Shown here: positions 35,940 through 44,842 of the stretch, in pieces
Layout of the letters: the number at the start of each line of letters is the position of its first letter
Numbering within the stretch: position 1 is the stretch's first letter
From: Gp6-AA40 sp035492455
GTDB lineage: Bacteria > Acidobacteriota > Vicinamibacteria > Vicinamibacterales > UBA2999
NCBI GenBank assembly: GCA_035492455.1
Contig: DATJJE010000074.1
Span: forward strand, 1 to 64,000
Reading direction: 5' to 3'
Length of the DNA stretch: 64,000 nucleotides
Made by a program: the position numbers and the translations under genes
The notes under the pieces: generated by a model
Told to the model about the DNA's origin: nothing
What the model saw: only the letters and a program-made list of their open reading frames with translations
Databases searched by the model: none

Positions 35940-37099
35940 TTCTCGTCAGCCCCCTTCCCGCCTGTCTCGCCTTTCCCGCCCGTCTCGCCCTTCTTGTCCT
36001 CTGCCGGTGCTTCGTCTTCGTCCTCGCCGGTGTCGATGGTGACCTTCGCCTCATCCGGCAGACCGTTTTGTCCCTCGACGATCACCATCTCGCCGGCTTT
36101 GACGCCCGACATAATCTCGAGATCAGTGCCGTCGGTCAGACCGGTCTGCACCGGTCGGCGCTGCGCTTTATCGCCCATCACGACGAACACGGCCGTCTGT
36201 TCGCCCTCGCGGACGAGCGCCACTGCAGGTATGAGCACGACGTTGTTGTGCTTCTCGGCGTCGATATCGATCTGAACGGGCGTGCCTGCTGCGAGGTTGG
36301 TTGCCCCGCCGGCAAAGGCGAGCCGCACCGGAATGCTCGCCGTTCCCTGCTCGACCTGCGCGGGACGTGACACCACCTTCAGCGCGAGGTCCGGCAGCCC
36401 GGTTACGCCGGCCTTCAACCAACCGCGCGCGCCAAGGACGATGCGCGGCGAGTCGCTGAGCGGAACGGACGCGACGACCTCGAGACGCCGCGGATCGATG
36501 ACGCGCAGCACGGGATCGCTTGCCGCGGCTTCGACGAGGTCGCCGGGATTGTGGAAGCGCTTCGCCACTACGCCGCTGAACGCCGCGCGTACCGTCGATC
36601 GTCCCGCCGCCGTGATGGCGGCCGCGCGCGATGCTTCAGCCTGGCCGACGGCGGCCTGCGCGTCGGCGACAGTGCGGTCGGCATCTTCGACGTCTTTTCG
36701 TGCGGCGATGCCGCGATCGAATAGCTGCTGCTGTCGCGCCTGGTTCGCCTTCGCGGTCGCAAGCGCGGCTTCGGCCCGCTGCACTTCGGCGGCCTGACGC
36801 TGCACCTCGGCGGTGAGCGACGGGATTTCGAAGCGGACGAGCACGTCGCCCTTGTTGACACGTTCACCTTCGGCGCGCGGAATGTCCACGATACGTCCGG
36901 CCTCCGGCGCAATCACGATCAGCTCGCCGTCAGGAGCGGGGTTAATCACGCCGGTGGCGTGCAGCACCCCTTGAATCGACCCGGTCATCGCCGTTTCGAC
37001 TTTGACCGGAACCGGCGCTTCGCTGTCTGTCTCCTCCGCAGCCGGTTTTCCACAAGCGCTTGCCATCGCCACCGCGATGGCCAGAACTGCCAACTTCAT
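35936..37099 (-). CDS. RND efflux periplasmic adaptor lipoprotein
   Basis: A 387-residue membrane fusion protein. ASAC at residues 13-16 is a lipobox. A lipoyl-like half (GEIVDIPRAEGERVNKGDVLVRFEI type), a coiled-coil hairpin (about 95-165, rich in Ala/Gln/Glu), a second lipoyl half, and a beta-barrel domain follow. The C-terminus ends in repeats GETGGKGETGGK encoded by a 9-bp array (35955-35999). It overlaps TolC-like and pump genes on each side by four bases. Confidence 0.93.
   Translation of the reverse strand: MKLAVLAIAVAMASACGKPAAEETDSEAPVPVKVETAMTGSIQGVLHATGVINPAPDGELIVIAPEAGRIVDIPRAEGERVNKGDVLVRFEIPSLTAEVQRQAAEVQRAEAALATAKANQARQQQLFDRGIAARKDVEDADRTVADAQAAVGQAEASRAAAITAAGRSTVRAAFSGVVAKRFHNPGDLVEAAASDPVLRVIDPRRLEVVASVPLSDSPRIVLGARGWLKAGVTGLPDLALKVVSRPAQVEQGTASIPVRLAFAGGATNLAAGTPVQIDIDAEKHNNVVLIPAVALVREGEQTAVFVVMGDKAQRRPVQTGLTDGTDLEIMSGVKAGEMVIVEGQNGLPDEAKVTIDTGEDEDEAPAEDKKGETGGKGETGGKGADEK
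35955..35999. repeat. 9-bp array encoding the adaptor C-terminus
   Basis: Five alternating 9-base units (TTCCCGCCT, GTCTCGCCT, TTCCCGCCC, GTCTCGCCC, TTCTTGTCC) lie in frame inside the adaptor gene end. They produce the repeated ETGGKG tail. Confidence 0.8.
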
Positions 37100-38334
37100 G
37101 GGAGAGGCGCTCCTATGGCGCGCTCGAGATCGGCGAGCGCGGTCTGGAATTGATCGATCGCGTCGAGCGAGCGGAGCCGCACGTCGCGTGTCGCCTGCAG
37201 GGCCTGGAGCAGCGCCGCGATACCCGTTTGTCCGAGCTGGTAGGCGTCTTGCGCGAGCTGTTCGACCTGCTGCGCCTGCGGAATGATCTGATCGCGATAG
37301 CGAACGAAGAGCTCACGCTGCGCCTGCGCGCGCCGCGAAGCTGCGGTGACCTCGCCCTGAATGCGCACCAGCGTCGCCTGACGCTGCGCTGTCAGTTGCT
37401 CGAGTGTCGTCTGCTCGACGAGTACGCCAGCGCGATGCGTCGTGAAGAGCGGGAGCGTCACGGCGGCGCCGGCTCGCCAGCCGTAGGTGAATTCCGGTTC
37501 GGCTCGATGCGTCAGCGTGAACGTCGGCGTCAAGTCCGGTACGCGCAAGGCCTGCGCCAGCTGGATGCGCGCACGCTGTGCCTCGATCTGTCGATCGAGC
37601 GAAAGGAGCTCGGTGCTGGCGGTCTGCGCCAGCATGAGCGCGGCCGGAGTCTCGAGCGGCGCCACGCTGTCGACCGTCGACGTCAGCGTCGTCGGTGTGT
37701 CGAGCGGCTGGCCAAGCAGCGCGTTCAGCGTCGCTCGCGCGGCCGCGGTGGTCCCTTCGGCTGCCGTCGACTCGTTCTCCGCCGCGGCGAGCGCCAACTG
37801 CGCCTGCATCACCTCGAGGCGCGGTGCGTCGCCCGCATCGAACCGCGCCTGCGCCGTGTCGCGCGCGCGCGTCGAGATGTCGCGCTGCTCGCGCAGAATC
37901 AGCAGGCGCTGTTCCGCCACGACCTGGCCGAAGTAGGCGCGCCGCACGTCATTGCGGACCTGCGCAATCGTCGCGGCCAGTTCCGCATCGCCGGCGCGAA
38001 TGGTCGCTTCCGCGACGTCGATGCGCCGGGCACGTTTACCGCCCAGCTCGAACGGCACCGCGACGCCGTAGGCTTCCTTCGGCGTTTCCTTTTCGAGCTC
38101 GAACGAGCCCTCAGGATTGAGCCGCTCGCGCGCGACGGCGAGATTCGCCAGGTTGATCGGGCCACGCAGCCGCGCCGCCGCAATGGTCGCGTTCGCCGCC
38201 ATTGCGCGATCGATGGCGACCTGCAGCGTCAGTGAACCGGCGGCGCCCTGCGCCCGCGCGCCAGATGCGGCCAGCAGGCCGGACGCGGCCACCAGGCCCA
38301 CACGAACAACCGTTGATCTCAATGCGGCCAGCAT
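37096..38334 (-). CDS. TolC family outer-membrane efflux protein
   Basis: A 412-residue protein with a signal peptide ending near GARAQ and two long helical repeats rich in Ala/Gln/Arg, as in TolC/CzcC-type channels. It begins 56 bases from a divergent OmpR-type regulator, which probably controls this efflux operon. Gene order is channel, adaptor, pump, all with four-base overlaps. Confidence 0.92.
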   Translation of the reverse strand: MLAALRSTVVRVGLVAASGLLAASGARAQGAAGSLTLQVAIDRAMAANATIAAARLRGPINLANLAVARERLNPEGSFELEKETPKEAYGVAVPFELGGKRARRIDVAEATIRAGDAELAATIAQVRNDVRRAYFGQVVAEQRLLILREQRDISTRARDTAQARFDAGDAPRLEVMQAQLALAAAENESTAAEGTTAAARATLNALLGQPLDTPTTLTSTVDSVAPLETPAALMLAQTASTELLSLDRQIEAQRARIQLAQALRVPDLTPTFTLTHRAEPEFTYGWRAGAAVTLPLFTTHRAGVLVEQTTLEQLTAQRQATLVRIQGEVTAASRRAQAQRELFVRYRDQIIPQAQQVEQLAQDAYQLGQTGIAALLQALQATRDVRLRSLDAIDQFQTALADLERAIGAPLP

Positions 38335-38390
38335 GGTCGACGTTTCATGAACCCACGATGACAGAGCATCTGGATATGATGGACGAAATC

Positions 38391-39071
38391 ATGCGCGTCC
38401 TGCTCGTGGAAGATGAACCCCAGGCAGCGCAGGTACTGGCGAAGGGCCTTCGCGAGCAGTCGTACGCCGTGGATGTCGCCGCCGACGGGGAAGCGGCCTT
38501 GTTTCAGGTCGGGACCACGGACTACGACGCGATGATCCTCGACGTCATGCTCCCCCGGGTCAGCGGCCTGGCGGTCTGCCGTTCGATTCGCGAGAGCGGC
38601 AGCACCCTTCCGATCCTGATGCTCACCGCCCGCGACGCGGTCGAGTCGCGCATCGATGGCCTTGACTGCGGGGCCGACGATTACCTGATCAAACCGTACG
38701 ATTTCGGTGAGCTGCTGGCGCGGCTTCGCGCGGTGATTCGCCGCGGTCCGCGCCCGGTGCTTCCCGAGCGTCTCGCCGTTGGCCGGCTTGTGATCGAGAC
38801 GCGGAGCCGCCGGGCGCGCGTCGGCGGCAGGGATCTGGCGCTGACGGCAAAAGAGTATTCGCTGCTGGAGTATCTGGCGCGACGCGGCGGCGACGTCGTG
38901 AGCCGGGCCGATATTGCGGAGCATGTCTGGGACGAGAACTACGACCCGTTCTCCAACGTAGTGGACGTGTATATCCAGCGCCTCCGACGCAAGCTGGAGA
39001 TGGCTGGTGAACATTCGCTGATCCGGACGCGTCGCGGCGAGGGCTATCAACTGACAGGCGACGTCCCGTGA
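38391..39071 (+). CDS. Response regulator, OmpR/PhoB family
   Basis: A 226-residue regulator. Residues 1-115 are a receiver (VLLVEDEPQ, phospho-Asp in MILDVMLPR, Lys in LIKPYDFGE) and 125-225 a winged-helix DNA-binding domain (DPFSNVVDVYIQRLRRKLE, RTRRGEGYQL). ATG 38391 was chosen because receivers usually begin MRVLLVEDE; ATG 38358 and 38376 are in frame. It overlaps the kinase gene and is divergent from the efflux operon, the likely target. Confidence 0.93.
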   Translation: MRVLLVEDEPQAAQVLAKGLREQSYAVDVAADGEAALFQVGTTDYDAMILDVMLPRVSGLAVCRSIRESGSTLPILMLTARDAVESRIDGLDCGADDYLIKPYDFGELLARLRAVIRRGPRPVLPERLAVGRLVIETRSRRARVGGRDLALTAKEYSLLEYLARRGGDVVSRADIAEHVWDENYDPFSNVVDVYIQRLRRKLEMAGEHSLIRTRRGEGYQLTGDVP

Positions 39072-40444
39072 ACACGCACTCCCTGCGCGCGCGGCTTACG
39101 CTCTGGTACACGATGACACTCGTCGTCGTGCTCCTGCTGTTCGGCGCCGATGTCCTTGTCGTGCAGCAGCGCTTCGGGATGCGGCGCGCCGATCGCGAGC
39201 TCGAAACGGTCAGTGCCACGCTCGTGAACCTGTTTCTCGAGGAGCTTGGCGAGCTCGACGATCCTCCTACAGCCGCAAAGGAGGCCATTACGGCAATCGC
39301 GTCGCTTGGCGATGCCGCCGCCATTCTCGACGCACGCGGTTCGCCGCTAGCGGAACGGCTCGATGGCCTGACGCTCGAGGAGCTGACACCTCGTGGAGGC
39401 GACGGCACCATCTGGACAGTTCGGACGGGAAATCGCGCGTGGCGTGTCCGCTCTTCACAGCAGCGATTCGACAATGTGACCGCGACACTCGTGGTCGCGC
39501 GGCCGCTCGCGGACCTGGCACGCGAGCAGGCGGAAGTCCGCGAGGCGATGTTCGTTGCGATTCCCGTGGCGCTGCTGCTGGCCGGAGCGGGCGGATGGTG
39601 GCTGGCGTCGATCGGCCTGCGGCCGGTCCGCGGAATGGCGCGGCGTGCTGCCAGCATCCCGCCGACCGGCCTCGAAGATCTGGGACCGCCTCCGAAAGAC
39701 GAGGAGCTCGGGCAGCTGGCGGGCGCGTTCAACGGGCTTGTGGCGCGACTCCGCGCCGCTCTGAGCACGCAGCGTCAGTTCATGGCCGATGCTTCACACG
39801 AGCTGCGGACGCCGGTGTCTGTCATTCGCACTGCCGCGGAGGTCACGCTCAGTCGGGATCACCGTGACGAGATCGAGTATCGCGAGGCGCTGGCAATGAC
39901 GCGCCTGCAATCGCAGCGACTCGGTCGCCTCGTCGAAGACATGCTCGTACTGGCACGCGCAGACGCCGGCGCGTATCCGCTGCGGCCCGTCGATCTGTAC
40001 CTCCAGGACGTCGTCGCCGACTGCCAGCGCGCCGTGGACGTGCTCGCCGCCGAGCGCGGCATCACCATTACGGCGTCGGGACCGCGCGATGTTCCCGTGC
40101 GCGGCGACGAGGAGCTGCTGCGCCGCCTGCTCGTGAACCTGCTGCAGAACGCGGTGCAGCATTCACCGCGGGGCGGTGTCGTCAGTATCGACGTCAGCCC
40201 GAACGGATCGCGCGTGTACGTGCGCGTCCGCGACAGCGGCACCGGCATTCCCGAGGCGGACCGCACGCGCATCTTCGATCGCTTCGTGCAGCTCGATGCG
40301 TCGCGCCGCACCGAAGGGACCGGTCTGGGGCTGCCGATTGCGAAATGGATCGCCGAAGTCCACCAGGGCTCACTGTCGCTCGAGTCGACTGGCCCCGGCG
40401 GTAGTACGTTTCGCGTCGACCTTCCTCTTGCGACGGCGGTTTAG
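39068..40444 (+). CDS. Sensor histidine kinase for the OmpR-type regulator
   Basis: A 458-residue kinase starting at GTG 39068, overlapping the regulator stop. It has two membrane helices (about 8-30 and 155-178), a HAMP-like linker, a HisKA domain with His in ADASHELRTPVSVI, and an ATPase domain (NLLQNAVQHSP, DSGTGIPE, TGLGLPIAKWI). The periplasmic domain of about 125 residues should sense the inducer of efflux, unknown here. Confidence 0.94.
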   Translation: MNTHSLRARLTLWYTMTLVVVLLLFGADVLVVQQRFGMRRADRELETVSATLVNLFLEELGELDDPPTAAKEAITAIASLGDAAAILDARGSPLAERLDGLTLEELTPRGGDGTIWTVRTGNRAWRVRSSQQRFDNVTATLVVARPLADLAREQAEVREAMFVAIPVALLLAGAGGWWLASIGLRPVRGMARRAASIPPTGLEDLGPPPKDEELGQLAGAFNGLVARLRAALSTQRQFMADASHELRTPVSVIRTAAEVTLSRDHRDEIEYREALAMTRLQSQRLGRLVEDMLVLARADAGAYPLRPVDLYLQDVVADCQRAVDVLAAERGITITASGPRDVPVRGDEELLRRLLVNLLQNAVQHSPRGGVVSIDVSPNGSRVYVRVRDSGTGIPEADRTRIFDRFVQLDASRRTEGTGLGLPIAKWIAEVHQGSLSLESTGPGGSTFRVDLPLATAV

Positions 40445-40470
40445 CGGTCTTCTGATACGCTTTTGCCCCG

Positions 40471-41859
40471 ATGGAGACGAAGCGCATCCCTCCGCTAGTA
40501 GTGTGCGTGGCTGGCCTTGTGGCCCTGGCGTGCGCGCATGCAGAGGCGCAATCAGCGTCCGGCTGGATCAACACCTATCGCGAGACCGCGGCGCGACTGA
40601 TCAAGGCGGCCACGGCCGACGACTTCGCGTGGCAGCGGCTCGCGGAGCTGACCGACACCTACGGTAACCGCCTGAGCGGAACCGAGAACCTGTCCCGCGC
40701 CATAGCCTGGGCCGCGGACGCAATGAGGAAGGACGGCCTCGACAACGTCCGCACCGAAAAGGTGATGGTCCCGAAATGGACTCGCGGACGCGAGAGCGCC
40801 GAGATCGTCGACCCGCCGCGTCATTCCCTGACGATTCTCGGCCTCGGTGGCACCGTTGCGACCCCGCCCGGCGGCATCGAAGGCGAGGTGCTCGTCGTCG
40901 AGAGCTTCAACGAGCTGCGGACGCGCGCAGCCGACGCGCGGGGAAAGATCGTTCTCTTTAACGAGCCGTTTACCAACTACGCCGACACCGTCAGCTATCG
41001 CACGGGCAGCGCGCGCGCAGCGGGGCAGGCCGGTGCCATCGGGGTGCTCGTTCGATCCGTCGGTCCCGTCGGGTTGCGAACGCCGCACACGGGCAGCGTG
41101 CAGTATCAGGCCGACGTGCCGGCGATTCCAGCAGCGGCCATCTCCGGCGAGGACGCAAATCGCATTGCGCGGCTCGCCGCACGAGGGCGGCGGGTCCGCC
41201 TGCATCTGTCGCTCGAGGGGAAGAGCGAAGGCGACGCCGAATCGGCTAACGTCATCGGCGAGATTCGTGGACGCGAGCGGCCGGACGAAATCGTCGTGCT
41301 CGGCGGACACATCGATTCGTGGGATGTCGGCGCAGGCGCGTCCGATGACGGGGTCGGCTGCGTCATCACCTGGGAAGCGCTGCGTCTGATGAAGAAGCTC
41401 GGGCTGCAGCCGCGGCGCACCGTGCGGCTGGTGCTGTGGACCAACGAAGAAAACGGCACCCGCGGCGCGATGGCGTATGCCGAGCGCTACACGTCAACCG
41501 CCGCCAATCACGTGTTCGCGCTGGAAGCGGATTCTGGTGTCTTCGAGCCGGCGCGCTTCGGATTTTCTGGAAGCCTTGCCGCACGCAACGTCATTCGCGA
41601 CATCACCGCGCTGCTCGCACCGCTCAATCTCGCGGAGACCATTTCCGGCGGTGGCGGCGCGGACATCGATCCGATTGCGCAGCTCGGACGCGCGCCGACG
41701 ATGGCCTACATGGGAGATCCGACCCGCTATTTCACGATTCACCACACGCCGGCGGATACGGTGGAGCGCATCGCGCCCGAGGAAGTCGCCAAGGGCGCAG
41801 CGGCGATTGCTGTAGTGACGTACGTCATCGCGGAGATGCCGGACCGCCTACCGAGGTAA
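40471..41859 (+). CDS. Secreted M28 family zinc peptidase with PA-like insert
   Basis: A 462-residue exported aminopeptidase-type enzyme. The signal peptide ends near AEAQ. Zinc ligands follow the M28 pattern: His280 and Asp292 (GGHIDSWDVGAGASDDG), Glu326-Glu327 (WTNEENG), Asp in ALEADSGV, and His in IHHTPADT near the C-terminus. Residues about 110-255 form a PA-like insert. It resembles carboxypeptidase-Q-type proteins. The gene end overlaps the convergent four-helix-bundle gene by 12 bases. Confidence 0.92.
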   Translation: METKRIPPLVVCVAGLVALACAHAEAQSASGWINTYRETAARLIKAATADDFAWQRLAELTDTYGNRLSGTENLSRAIAWAADAMRKDGLDNVRTEKVMVPKWTRGRESAEIVDPPRHSLTILGLGGTVATPPGGIEGEVLVVESFNELRTRAADARGKIVLFNEPFTNYADTVSYRTGSARAAGQAGAIGVLVRSVGPVGLRTPHTGSVQYQADVPAIPAAAISGEDANRIARLAARGRRVRLHLSLEGKSEGDAESANVIGEIRGRERPDEIVVLGGHIDSWDVGAGASDDGVGCVITWEALRLMKKLGLQPRRTVRLVLWTNEENGTRGAMAYAERYTSTAANHVFALEADSGVFEPARFGFSGSLAARNVIRDITALLAPLNLAETISGGGGADIDPIAQLGRAPTMAYMGDPTRYFTIHHTPADTVERIAPEEVAKGAAAIAVVTYVIAEMPDRLPR

Positions 41860-42402
41860 CTCATCGTTCGGATCGTTCGGATCGTTCGGATCGTTCGGAT
41901 CGTTCGGATCGTTCGGATCGTTCGATCCGTTCGGATCGTTCGGGTCGTTCGATTCGTTCGATTCGTTCGATTCGTTCGATTCGTTCTTGGGGTGTCGGCG
42001 CCGTGAATAGCGACGGCGCGCCGCATTGCTTTTCGCCTGCGGCGATCGCAGATAGCGTTGCAGCTTGGCTACGGCCTGAGCGCCACGAGCGGCCAAGCTA
42101 TCCAAACGCGCGAAATCTTCGGCGGAGAAGTAGCCGCACTCCGCTCCTTTTCTGAGCATCGAGCGCGTTTCGGCGGCGGATGCGCGAGAGTAGTCCAGAA
42201 AATTCGCAAAAGCGGCCGGCGTGTAACGAGCGAATCCTTCCGCGACGTTCCGCTCGGCGGAGTCTGCGGCGTCGCGGATCTCATCCCGGAACTTGAAATC
42301 GCGGCTGACTCGGCCGATGTCCGTTGCCCTGAACACTTCGATATTCAACTCATGCATCCGTTGCCACGAGAGCAACTCCTCGTACCTCGTTGCGATCGCC
42401 AT
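41848..42402 (-). CDS. Four-helix-bundle protein (23S rRNA IVS-type) with repeat-encoded tail
   Basis: A 184-residue protein. Residues 1 to about 125 match the four-helix-bundle family of 23S rRNA intervening-sequence and DGR Avd proteins: ELLSWQRMHELNIEVFRAT, FRDEIRDAADSAERNVAEGFAR, FLDYSRASAAETRSML. Then a basic segment (NAARRRYSRRRHPK) leads into a tail of 14 three-residue repeats, mostly NDP and NES, encoded exactly by the 14-unit 9-bp array at 41861-41986. A mirror-image array lies upstream (42518-42624). The family is thought to bind nucleic acid; a link with the arrays is speculative. Confidence 0.85.
   Translation of the reverse strand: MAIATRYEELLSWQRMHELNIEVFRATDIGRVSRDFKFRDEIRDAADSAERNVAEGFARYTPAAFANFLDYSRASAAETRSMLRKGAECGYFSAEDFARLDSLAARGAQAVAKLQRYLRSPQAKSNAARRRYSRRRHPKNESNESNESNESNDPNDPNGSNDPNDPNDPNDPNDPNDPNDELPR
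41861..41986. repeat. 14-copy 9-bp array GGATCGTTC
   Basis: Fourteen exact-length 9-base units run from 41861 to 41986. Nine centre on GGATCGTTC, four at the far end read GATTCGTTC, and others differ by one or two bases. It lies just downstream of the M28 stop and forms the 3' end of the four-helix-bundle gene. Confidence 0.95.
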
Positions 42403-42517
42403 CCATGGTGACGACGCACCGGGTGTGCCGCTTCGCTTTGTTAAGGAAATTCTGGCGTGACGGGGAAGAAATCTGAATTACTACAACGAGACGTCGTCAC
42501 GAAGTACGCAGGTTTCA

Positions 42518-42624
42518 GAACGCCTCGAACGATTCGAACGCCCCGAACGATCCGAACGATCCGAACGATTCGAACGATCGAACGATCCGAACGCTCCGAA
42601 CGCTCCGAACGCTCCGACCGTTCA
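42518..42624. repeat. 12-copy 9-bp array GAACGATCC, inverted relative to 41861-41986
   Basis: Twelve units of the type GAACGATCC fill 42518-42624, including one 8-base copy (42572-42579) and three GAACGCTCC copies. It is the reverse complement of the array on the other side of the four-helix-bundle gene. The last unit overlaps the stop of the next gene (42622-42624). Confidence 0.93.
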
Positions 42625-43683
42625 GCGCAGCTCGGTGAGCGTGACGTCGAGGATGCGCGCCCGCCGCGGCGCGCTCTGCCACTGCACGAGAATCGGACTC
42701 TGATACGTGCCTTCGACGATGGCCACGCGTCCGTCCTCGCCGTCGGAGACGAGCAAATTCACTGAGCGGCGCATCCGGAAGAAGCGCGCGGCCGGAACCG
42801 CCAGCGTGCGCGCCAGCAGCCTCTCAACGACCGAGCCGCGCAGCCGCAGCGTGTCGAGGCCGGTGTTCATCACCCGTACGAAATCGTACTTGGCGTAGCC
42901 GAGCGTCTTCGCGGGCACCGCGCGCGGGTTCTTCATCACGTTGCGGTACTGCTGCGCGACGAAGCGCAGCGGGTTGCGCAGGACCTCCGCCAGGTCGTAC
43001 TTCATCAGCAGCGTTTCGTATTCGTTGACGGTCAGCGCGGAATGCCGTTCCGCGGGGTCGAGGACGATGCGCAGCTGGCCTTTGCCGGCGCCGGTTCTCG
43101 CGACGAACTCTGCAAGCTGCGGATAGATCCCCAGGCGCGGATCCTTCAAATTGATCGAGTCGATCGGGTGCGCGGATACGGGCACCTCGATGCGCGTGCG
43201 TCCAACCACCCGTTCGGTGCGGAATCCGATGACGCGCGTCAAGCGGCGGCGCGGACGGCCTTCGACGATCCCGTCCAGATCGACGAAGCAGACCGCCTCA
43301 CCATCCCGGTTTGGGTGCGTGACGCACGGGCGCAGGCCGCTGGCCATGAAGGCGAGGTGAGAGTCCGCGTTCTTCGGTTCGCAGGCGCGCTGCGACGCGT
43401 CGAGATCCGACCGCCGATCGAGCTGGTCGTGTTCGTAGCCCGCGCCTTCCGGAAAGATGGTGCGGAAGGCCTCGACGAAGGTCGAGACGTTCTGTTCGCG
43501 CAGACGGGCAGAAATGCTGCGATCGAGGAATCCGGCCGTCGTGTGCGAGGACCAATACAGACAGTGGGAGTAACCGGCGAGCGCTTCGTGTTCGGCGGCG
43601 AAACGCGACCTCAGTTCCACCACGTCGAAGCGCGCCCTGGGAGCCACCTCGAGCGTGAGGTCCAGCGGTTTGGCCGTCGTCAT
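42622..43683 (-). CDS. YjbQ/UPF0047-like domain plus C-terminal extension of unknown function
   Basis: A 353-residue protein. Residues 1 to about 150 contain YjbQ/UPF0047-like patterns (SSHTTAGF, then AFMASGLRPCVTHPNRDGEAVCFVDLDG). YjbQ is usually about 135 residues, so 200 residues are extra and match no family I recognise. The N-terminal catalytic pattern is not complete, as YjbQ normally has NDH-type Asp/His residues; here the nearest is DSHLAF. Function uncertain. Confidence 0.55.
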   Translation of the reverse strand: MTTAKPLDLTLEVAPRARFDVVELRSRFAAEHEALAGYSHCLYWSSHTTAGFLDRSISARLREQNVSTFVEAFRTIFPEGAGYEHDQLDRRSDLDASQRACEPKNADSHLAFMASGLRPCVTHPNRDGEAVCFVDLDGIVEGRPRRRLTRVIGFRTERVVGRTRIEVPVSAHPIDSINLKDPRLGIYPQLAEFVARTGAGKGQLRIVLDPAERHSALTVNEYETLLMKYDLAEVLRNPLRFVAQQYRNVMKNPRAVPAKTLGYAKYDFVRVMNTGLDTLRLRGSVVERLLARTLAVPAARFFRMRRSVNLLVSDGEDGRVAIVEGTYQSPILVQWQSAPRRARILDVTLTELR

Positions 43684-43778
43684 CGGTTCTCAAAAGCGTA
43701 ACACGTACTCGCCTTCTGTTCCCTACAGAGCTTGCTCGCCGCCGCGACGCGCGAAGGCGGGCTGTTTGCACGCCTCAA

Positions 43779-44810
43779 TTGGACGTGAGCTGGTGGGTCA
43801 TCCTCCTCGTGATCGCCGGCGGAACAGTCGCGATCTTCTGGACACTGCACCTTGTATGGCGGCTGCATGGTGTCTGGCGTATCCACCGCGCCGGTCCGCG
43901 GCCTCTCCTTGCGACGCGCCACCGCATCTGGCACCACATCGACCGCGAAGAAGCCGACGATCTGCGTTACGGGCCCGGCGGCCCCGAGTACGTCCCTGCT
44001 GCGCCGTTCGAGTTCGTGGAAGAGCTGACGACCGGCTCGCACCCGTGCGTAGCAGTACGCGACGCCCAAAAACGTCTGTGGCGTGTGAAGTGGGGATACG
44101 AGGCGAAGCCGGAAGCGTTCTGCGTTCGCTTCGCCGCGGCCTGCGGCTACTTCGCCGAGGTCACTCATTACGTGTCGAGTGGACACATCGACGGCGTGAC
44201 GACCGTAACGCGAGCGCGGGACATGATCGGAGAAGACGGCAGCTTCACGGATGCGCGGTTCGAGCTCGAGGATCGATCCGTCCGCATGCTGTTTGACGAA
44301 CACAGCTGGGCCTGGCACGACAACCCGTTTGTCGGCACCAGTCAGCTCGATGGTCTGAAGATCGTCGTCATGCTGCTGTCCAACTGGGACAGCAAGGATC
44401 GACGCGATGTCTCGCGTGGATCGAACACGGCGATCTTCGAATATACCGTGTCGCGTTTCTCGTCCGAGGCGCGCTACCTGATTACCGACTGGGGTGGCGC
44501 GATGGGGCGATGGGGCAGCACGGTTGTGTCGCGCGGACGATGGGATGTTGACGGATTCGAAGCGCAGACGCCTGGTTTCATCGCGGCGGTGCACGACGGG
44601 GTCGTCGATTTCGGCTACCAAGGGCAACGGCCCGAAATCGGCCGCGGCATCCCCATTGCCCATGTGCGCTGGTTTTACAGGAGAGCGCGCCGCATTTCGG
44701 AACCCGCGCTGCGCGCGGGATTGCTCGCAAGCGGCGCCACGGACGAGGAGGCCGGACGCTTTGCGCGCGCAATCGTGACGAGAATCGAGGCGCTCGGGCG
44801 AGTACGATAA
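43779..44810 (+). CDS. Membrane-anchored protein of unknown function
   Basis: A 343-residue frame with no ATG start: TTG 43779 or GTG 43785 are the options, neither with a strong ribosome-binding site. One helix (about residues 4-26) is followed by a soluble region with RVKWGYEAKPEAFCVRFAAA and LKIVVMLLSNWDSKDRRD, which loosely recall kinase-like or HipA-like folds. The C-terminus is helical. It sits on the plus strand before the TamB-Omp85 gene, 32 bases away, and may share its transcript. Confidence 0.6.
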   Translation: MDVSWWVILLVIAGGTVAIFWTLHLVWRLHGVWRIHRAGPRPLLATRHRIWHHIDREEADDLRYGPGGPEYVPAAPFEFVEELTTGSHPCVAVRDAQKRLWRVKWGYEAKPEAFCVRFAAACGYFAEVTHYVSSGHIDGVTTVTRARDMIGEDGSFTDARFELEDRSVRMLFDEHSWAWHDNPFVGTSQLDGLKIVVMLLSNWDSKDRRDVSRGSNTAIFEYTVSRFSSEARYLITDWGGAMGRWGSTVVSRGRWDVDGFEAQTPGFIAAVHDGVVDFGYQGQRPEIGRGIPIAHVRWFYRRARRISEPALRAGLLASGATDEEAGRFARAIVTRIEALGRVR

Positions 44811-44816
44811 AGACCA

Positions 44817-44835
44817 GTCCGCCCTGAAGGCGGAC
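44817..44835. repeat. REP-like palindrome before the TamB-Omp85 gene
   Basis: GTCCGCC (44817-44823) pairs with GGCGGAC (44829-44835) around a CTGAA loop. It shares the core CCGCC-(C)TGAA-GGCGG with the hairpin at 30662-30681. Confidence 0.6.
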
Positions 44836-44842
44836 GCCACCG

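Noticed and set aside
41848..42402. Diversity-generating retroelement built on the Avd-like four-helix protein
   Set aside because: No reverse transcriptase, template repeat or variable repeat with adenine-directed changes is visible in the window.
41861..42624. CRISPR array
   Set aside because: Units are 9 bp, contiguous and without spacers, and no cas gene is present.
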